In this document: positions 58,264 through 64,000 of the stretch, piece after piece
Layout of the letters: each line of letters opens with the position of its first letter
How positions within the stretch are numbered: the first letter of the stretch is position 1
NCBI GenBank assembly: GCA_025617745.1
Contig: CM046857.1
Coordinates: 22,287,081 to 22,351,080, forward strand
Direction of reading: 5' to 3'
From: Heliocidaris erythrogramma
Lineage: Eukaryota > Echinodermata > Echinoidea > Camarodonta > Echinometridae
DNA: 64,000 nt
Program-made: the position numbers and the translations under genes
The notes under the pieces: generated by a model
What the model was told of the DNA's origin: nothing
Seen by the model: the letters and a program-made list of their open reading frames with translations, nothing else
Database searches by the model: none

Positions 58264-59106
58264 ATGGCAAACACGTCAGAAAACGTCGCAGGACATGTGA
58301 CGGAGACACAGAGCTTCAGGATGCCAGAACTCTTTACTATCCTCACGACTACCAACGCTGCTTCCAGTGACTTGACTGCAAATAGGTTGGAGAGCTTACG
58401 CCGGTTGGGTCGTCCCTACAACATTACCCTCATCGCAAAGGACTCGGGTGCTTTCCAATACCTCAAGGACCGCTTGGACATGTTGGAGTCTTCAGGGCTG
58501 CGGATCAACCTTAGATTCACGGACAAGAACGCTAGCCATTCGGCCGCTCTTGGGTTCTACACTAAGGAGTATATCCAACTCGTCGGCAAGCGTCCGCATT
58601 ACATCTTGGACATTCTGCGTTCAGGAGTTGGTGTCCTGTTTGCCGATGCTGACGCCGTGTGGTTGAAAGACCCAGTCCCTCTCACTGCCGATAGCTACTC
58701 AAGATATGATGTTTGGGTGGCGCTTGGGGAAGGCGGGAAAGTTCCCTGCCCCTGCTTCATGTATATTAAACCAACTTCTAGAGCCATTGCGATGGTGAGA
58801 ACTTGGCCAGCGAGGATCGAGAGCCAACTAAATACAACCTCTCCAGATAACGACCAGACTGCATTGGACTGGGTCATGCACAATCATATCAGGTACAAGA
58901 GATTACACGTTAAAAAGCTTGACATGACTGCGTTTCCGACTGGTCAGTCCATGTTCTTAAAGAAGGGATGGTACAGCACCCACAAAAGTGACATATACGT
59001 GGTTCATGCCAACAAAATCGGATACGCCAAGAAGAAATTTGTATTGAGGTGGAAAAAATTTTGGTACCTTGGAAAGGACAAAAAGGCAAGCAGCACTTAT
59101 CACTAG
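58264..59106 (+). CDS. Nucleotide-diphospho-sugar transferase (DxD, GT77-like) catalytic domain
   Basis: An open frame of 280 codons from ATG 58264 to TAG 59106. It begins before MPELFTILTTTNAAS and carries RRLGRPYNITLIAKDSG, HYILDILRSGVGVLFADADA with VWLKDP (the DxD-type metal and UDP-sugar site), PCPCFMYIKPTSRA and the SPDNDQTALDW block. These in order are the hallmarks of the Nucleotid_trans (Pfam PF03407) fold. The donor and acceptor sugars cannot be told; plant and animal relatives use UDP-xylose or UDP-galactose/arabinose. If exons 1 and 2 belong, the mature part may begin at 58312 after a 64-bp GT-AG intron (58248-58311), giving a 363-residue type II Golgi protein. Several N-X-S/T sites are present, as expected for a lumenal domain. 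Confidence 0.85.
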   Translation: MANTSENVAGHVTETQSFRMPELFTILTTTNAASSDLTANRLESLRRLGRPYNITLIAKDSGAFQYLKDRLDMLESSGLRINLRFTDKNASHSAALGFYTKEYIQLVGKRPHYILDILRSGVGVLFADADAVWLKDPVPLTADSYSRYDVWVALGEGGKVPCPCFMYIKPTSRAIAMVRTWPARIESQLNTTSPDNDQTALDWVMHNHIRYKRLHVKKLDMTAFPTGQSMFLKKGWYSTHKSDIYVVHANKIGYAKKKFVLRWKKFWYLGKDKKASSTYH

Positions 59107-60112
59107 ATGAAAAAAAATTGCAATAGGCATGATAGCTAGGTGTAATTGTTCTAAACTGAATTATTCCTTTCTTATAAAAGGAGAAAGTAAATTGTTGTAA
59201 AGAATAGCCTCACTGAGACATTTTTCATACCATTTTATACCCAGTAAATTAAATTCTCTAATTTTGTTTGCTTCTACTGGAATGAACTCGAACAGGATGA
59301 GACCGAGCATCATCATATGAATAAAATTGGGGTACCATGAATGCATTAAAGAAATACTCGTTGTTACTGAGATCGCTAACAGTTTTTTTAACATTTAATA
59401 GGAATTAGACAAGGTGTAAATAATAATTACCCCCAATAGTAAAATGTTCCTTCCGGAGTGTTAAAGATCTATAACGCCTTTATGCCACATTGGTATTGCA
59501 TTATATGCATGTAACGTAAAGAGGAAATAGCTCGATTATGGTGATCAAAATATAAAATAAAAATGCAAGGTACACCTGTCCAGCACAGGCTTAGGCAGGA
59601 TTTTTCAATAGGGGGGGGGGGGGGGGGCAGACGTGAAGGATCCAACCGCATAGCCAGGTTTTCATTTTAGGGGCGGTTGTGAGCACGCAAAGAGTGCGAA
59701 ATTGGTGATGAGCACGCAAGGCTTGCTCTCCAGGGGGTGGTGCAGGGAGGGGGAACTCTAACGTTTTATAACAAATCTGAGAGAAAGATAACGGCTCGTA
59801 GCACCTTTTTTAGGCGAAAAGTTATTTCGACGTCCGGACTGCTTTTCAGTTATTTGGACGTAATACTGCAACTGCACTGTAACAGGGGTGGGGTGCAGCA
59901 GGGAGGGGGAGTTTCCCCCTTCCCGCGCGACGCACGAAATCTCTGATGTTTTAGCAAACTTAAGAGAAAGATAAACACCAGATTCAATTGACCGACAGAA
60001 CGACAAATCTTCAACCTTATTAATTAATTCCTTTGTCGGGGGCAGGTGAGTTTTTGAACAAAGACAAGCCGCATGCCTCAATTGAATCTGGTGTCACCGC
60101 AACCACTGACCC
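59107..60112. other. Spacer with a G-run and inverted repeat
   Basis: An 18-base G-run lies near 59610-59627. AGGGGGTGGTGCAGGGAGG and GGGTGCAGCAGGGAGGGGG are related direct repeats near 59735 and 59890. The 16-base arms CACCAGATTCAATTGA (59976-59991) and its reverse complement (60078-60093) bracket 86 bp just before the tRNA. Confidence 0.5.
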
Positions 60113-60184
60113 GTCTCCGTGGTCTAGTGGTTAAGGCATTGGCGTTCAGAGCCAACGACCCGGGTTCGTTTCCCGGCGGAGACA
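60113..60184 (+). tRNA. tRNA-like gene with anticodon TCA (UGA-reading)
   Basis: 72 nt with a perfect 7-bp acceptor stem (GTCTCCG/CGGAGAC), 4-bp D stem (GTCT/AGGC), 5-bp anticodon stem (TTGGC/GCCAA), loop GTTCAGA with anticodon TCA at 60146-60148 after U33, and a 5-bp T stem (CCGGG/CCCGG). A six-base T-run, the Pol III terminator, follows directly. The body resembles tRNA-Glu more than tRNA-Sec, which is longer. The one flaw is T instead of A58 in the T loop (TTCGTTT), which also weakens the B box. It could be an opal suppressor or a decaying gene. Confidence 0.65.
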
Positions 60185-60233
60185 TTTTTTCAACCTTTTT
60201 CAAAAAGGAAGGACTGCTCTGGAGAACCTTGAT

Positions 60234-61224
60234 TTAAAGGAGAATGAAACTCAACATACATTAGCTGATAATCATGTGGAAAATTGTCAGCCTGTTCAAA
60301 ATATCTTGAAAATACTCTGATTTTGATTACTCAGTAAGGAGAACAGTCTCTCTAAAGTTTGCAGATTTCTGGCTAGATATTATCCCATGGGGCTGTCATT
60401 AAAAAAAAAAAACTGTGATGTCATTGCGGTACATGTCCATTTACCTGTACACAATGGATAAAATGTTGCATAATGAATAGCTGTTGTACAACTAATAAAG
60501 CCACCCATGCAAAATGGCAGCCATCTTGGTACCCCCATTGTCTCGCACAGGTGATATATAAGAGCAGTTGTAGGTCTTTGTCACTTCTTTGAAGAATTGA
60601 CAAACTTTTGTCTGACCAAGCAACTTACAAGTGCATGCCAAATCCTGCTTAACAAAAGAAACAGCTGAACCAAATATATTGACACAAATAGGTTATATGA
60701 CAGGATAAAAGTATCTTCATTTGAAACTGGGCGTTGTGGCGTGCGCCTGTAATCCAGCTACCGGTGGAAGTTATAAACTGATTCAGCGGACCCAGGTTCG
60801 AGACTGAGTCACGTCTTTCGGATGGTGACGTTAAAGGTCGGTCCCAGACGTAAATAATCATGTCTGATTGATACACGTCTGTAAAAACCCAATCACACAC
60901 ACTCTTCATTTGAATGTACATTACTACAAAAATGATTTATTATGAGAAAATACAGTGTCATGCATTCCACAGCTGATCATGAGTGTCACGGTAGCTAGTG
61001 TATACGTCAGTGGGTATCTCACAAATAGAACTGCTCTGACATTACTTTGTAAAGAAAATGGCAGCCCCCATGGGATAATGTCAAGCAAGGAAACTGCAAC
61101 TTTTGGAGACACTGTTCTCCTTCTTAAATAATCAAACAGGAGTAATTTCAAGATATTTGTAATAGGCCTGACAATAATCTACATGATTATAGGATAATGT
61201 TTGTTGCCTTTTATTCCCCTTTAA
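60234..61224. mobile_element. TTAA-ended inverted-repeat element, paralogue with SINE
   Basis: Starts TTAAAGGAGAATGAAACTC and ends TATTCCCCTTTAA. Similar throughout to 14642-15618. It lacks the nested MITE of that copy but contains a SINE (60726-60902). Confidence 0.85.
60726..60902 (+). mobile_element. SINE with 7SL RNA-like head
   Basis: The 177-bp insert is flanked by 12-bp direct repeats TCTTCATTTGAA (60714-60725 and 60903-60914). The first 40 bases, GGGCGTTGTGGCGTGCGCCT then GTAATCCAGCTACC, closely resemble the 5' (Alu) domain of 7SL RNA. CCCAGGTTCGAGACTGAG later on can also be aligned to it. The rest (GGATGGTGACGTTAAAGGTC and onward) is unrelated SINE body, ending in a CA-rich tail. 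The paralogous element has an unoccupied site at 15073-15084. Confidence 0.8.
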
Positions 61225-61389
61225 GTTACGCAACCATTATTCTCTCATTTCCTTTCACATTGTATTTATTTATTTCCACGAGAGTTTCCAAAGCTGTTGT
61301 ATATGTTATTTCCTTACAATTATATAATCATTTCTTTCTCGAGGGTTGTCGTTCTACGCCTTTAATGCCAGCATGTTATTGTGTAATAG

Positions 61390-61981
61390 TTAAAGGGCAA
61401 TCCAACCTTGGTTATAAGTTGATTTGTGTGAAAGCAGAAAAATAAGAAAAACAGGATGGTGAAATTTTGAAAGAAATCGGACAAGGAATAAGAAAGTTAT
61501 GGATGTTTGAAAAATGAGATCACTACATCTATGCGAATCTCAAATTGGCAATTTGGTGAGTCGATTGTGACATACTTGTGGACAACTCTTCCATTTGTCG
61601 TACACAAATTTATCATTAATTTGCGGTTTTCTCCGAAGTACCTTTACCCTCGGGGCAGTACTCAAAATATATTGGAGATAGCATATTGTTATAGGTCCTC
61701 ATGAAAGAAAAAGATCCTACTAATTAAAACATTTTGAAAAAAGTGACATTTTAGTCATTTTATGTGTTGGAGTGAATGGAGGAGTTGTCCACAGCTACAT
61801 CACAGTGACATTACCTATTCGGCCAATTTGAAATTCCCATATGTATAGTGATTACAACTTTCAAAAATTCATAACTTTCTTATTGCTTGTCCGATTTCGT
61901 TTAAACTTTCACCAAACTGCTTCTCTGATTTTTCCTCTTTCTTTCAAAGCAACTTGCTATTAAGGTTGGATTTCCCTTTAA
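61390..61981. mobile_element. TTAA-ended inverted-repeat element, 592 bp
   Basis: Starts TTAAAGGGCAATCCAACCTT and ends AAGGTTGGATTTCCCTTTAA. The arms extend through CTTTCTTATTCCTTGTCCGA-like blocks for 100 bp or more. Non-autonomous; a relative of the other TTAAAGG elements. Confidence 0.85.
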
Positions 61982-62714
61982 TACGCAGTGACAAAATGTA
62001 ATTAATGAGGCTATATTTGAAAGTCGCAATCCTCTCGATGTAATATATGTGTTGATATAGTTATGGTAACTGTAATTGTTAGAAGTAACAAAGAACAACG
62101 CCGTTTAATTTACGCATGTCTGCGTGGAACTGGGACTTCGAAAAACATATTCCAGTTTCTGGTTCGTTATTTTTTTTCCAACATTGAAATGCTGGATTTA
62201 ACATTGTTGGTGTGTGACCTCGAAATATGTAAGGTTCAATCAATTGATATTTCTAAAAAAAAAGAGAGTGTATATCGAATCAGTATATGGTACTTGCAGT
62301 ACAGACCTCCTAATAATGATGTAGGCCTATGCTCGAGATTGTAGACACAAACCTATCGTCAAATCTGATGGGGAAATATGGCGCTCTCATCAAAGATCGA
62401 CGAGAAGAGATCACCAATGACCGTCCATCTGACGCTATGGAAAACTAACGAAAAAAAGAAGAAACCTCAATGATAATTACGTGCTGTTTTGTCCGAAGCC
62501 ATATACGTCACTATGATAATGAGTTGAGAGCATGCAAGGCGAAACCATAAACTATACTTCGATATTATGGATCCATGTCTGTTTTATCTATAACCAGCGG
62601 CATGTACCATGACACTATTTTGATACATGGATGAACATATTTAGCATTTATGAACAAGAGGGCCATAGGTGATACAACACATGCCACCGGTGTCCGGTGA
62701 CAAATCCTCCACGG

Positions 62715-62894
62715 TTAAAGGACTGGTCACATTTGTCCGATCAGGTTAACAACAACGAGATTTTTCATTAAAGGCCCACCTGCACCCGTCCTAATATGAA
62801 CATACACGAGCATATACACATACCTGTAGGTGTACTTTTAATTGAAAATCTCATTATCGTTATCGTTATCGGACAAATGTGACCAGCCCTTTAA
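62715..62894. mobile_element. TTAA-ended MITE, 180 bp
   Basis: Starts TTAAAGGACTGGTCACATTT and ends AAATGTGACCAGCCCTTTAA. Arms about 55 bp, covering nearly the whole element. Confidence 0.9.
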
Positions 62895-63585
62895 CTTCCA
62901 ACACTATCGAATTCAACACTAGTATACCAAAGGGGCGTTTTCTTAAATCAATGGATTTCGAAGTTCTGGTCGTATTATGATTTATGAAGCTGTACTGTCG
63001 TACATGAAGTTCACGTCACGTGACAACGCTTCCTCACTTAAAATGCGGTATTTCCGTTGGACCGCACATTCTCTCAGAACGGCAGTAGCAGAAAGCCGCG
63101 AGGGAGCTGATCATGAGCTAGCTACCATATTCTGTAAACCGAGCGAGGAAATATGTAATATCCATTTACTGCCAAGTTGTGTTATCTGTATATTGATGCA
63201 TCTTTTTTTGACATGTGCATGAGGTACACAAGAAGACATTGACTGAGGCAACAGTTTGTTTACGATCCAGCAATATATCAGTAAGTAATTCAAAGCAATT
63301 TTTCAAAAAATGTACTTAATATTGAAGCTAATCAAATACTGAAAACTTAGTGATTTGTCTGAGTGCCCTAGCTCGTGAAATAACAATCTCTTGATGTAAA
63401 TGTTCCCAACATTTTCACAAAATTGCGTTCTTCTTATGGTGACTTGCATGAGGACACTATATGTTTTTATTGGGAACGGTTTTGCGTGTATTTTAAGTCC
63501 ATTGCTTTAATACAAAAATATGACAAATTTTGCGATAATTGGACAGGTTTCACAGGTTCACAGTTTATACCCCATTTAACAAACA
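62895..63585. other. Non-coding, nothing recognised
   Basis: Short open frames only, none with a recognisable motif. No repeat was seen. Confidence 0.35.
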
Positions 63586-63800
63586 TGAGAGAGAGAGAGA
63601 GAGAGAGAGAAGGGGGGGGGGTTAGAGCAAGAAAGGCAAAAATATATTGGAAAAGATTAAACTTGAAAAGTTTAAGGGAGGGAGAGCACTATAGGTATAT
63701 ATATATATATACAGCGTGAATGAAAGGGAGAGAGAGATATGGGAGGGGGTGGAGGAGAGAGAGAGAGAGAGAGAAAGAAAGAAAGAAAGGGGGGGGGGGG
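63586..63800. repeat. GA-rich microsatellites with G-runs and (TA)n
   Basis: (GA)n at 63588-63610, G-run after it, (TA)n near 63697-63711, and GA/GAAA repeats at 63755-63800 ending in another G-run. Confidence 0.85.
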
Positions 63801-64000
63801 TAGAGCAACAGCGAAAATGAAGCGAACTTCAAAAACACGTCGGTCTACGAGTACATCTGTACATATACCCGTAATGTAGGAAACATGGTAACTCGATCGC
63901 GTTTGCAGTAAATTATGCATCTCAACGCGCTTTAAGTGGCTGGCTCATCATGGAACGGGAATAGATGACAGTCATTGAGGTGACAGTGACAAATTATGAT

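Noticed and set aside
20732..60184. Functional link between the UCA tRNA and the stop codons in the gypsy copies
   Set aside because: The shared stop before pol is UAG, not UGA, and the single UGA in copy 1 pol is absent from copy 2, so it is best seen as a mutation.

Overview
The window looks like a piece of an invertebrate deuterostome nuclear genome, most likely an echinoderm of the sea-urchin kind. The support is AT-rich DNA with small exons in long introns, Golgi glycosyltransferase genes, tRNA-derived SINEs with ATT tails, many inverted-repeat elements and many G/C homopolymers. The species is inferred; no database search was possible.

Host genes. At the left edge there is one minus-strand exon of mitochondrial ribosomal protein L27 (1703-1829). 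A beta-1,4-galactosyltransferase family (GT7) gene occupies 13670-37884 on the plus strand. I could join eight phase-compatible exons into a 477-residue type II membrane enzyme. A two-exon Myb/SANT-like DNA-binding protein lies on the minus strand (43196-41367). A second type II glycosyltransferase, of the nucleotide-diphospho-sugar transferase (DxD, GT77-like) type, lies on the plus strand (55605-59106), with an ambiguous reading-frame join near 58250. A compact tRNA-like gene with anticodon TCA sits at 60113-60184.

Mobile DNA dominates. The 17.5-kb fourth intron of the galactosyltransferase gene is almost filled by a tandem Ty3/gypsy array, antisense to the gene: LTR, internal, LTR, internal, LTR (17697-34949). 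Only the outer ends carry a target-site duplication (TAAC). Both copies use a tRNA-Leu primer site. Both have an in-frame TAG between protease and reverse transcriptase, and each is broken by different mutations. Elsewhere there is a family of TTAA-ended inverted-repeat elements. One of them carries a 177-bp SINE whose head resembles the 5' domain of 7SL RNA, with a 12-bp duplication and an unoccupied site in a paralogous element 45 kb away. There are also tRNA-related repeats, two non-LTR retrotransposon tails, several foldback elements, a triplicated 0.65-0.74-kb unit with a perfect hairpin, and a CT-rich satellite family at three places.

Layout: 1-13.6 kb, ribosomal-protein exon and repeats; 13.7-37.9 kb, galactosyltransferase gene with the gypsy array; 37.9-41.3 kb, mariner-like element, hairpins and LINE tail; 41.4-43.2 kb, Myb/SANT gene; 43.7-53.1 kb, satellites and DNA elements; 55.6-59.1 kb, second glycosyltransferase; 60.1-62.9 kb, tRNA and TTAA elements; 63.6-63.8 kb, GA-rich simple repeats. 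The two glycosyltransferases should both act in the Golgi lumen. Nothing suggests an operon or a shared pathway beyond that.
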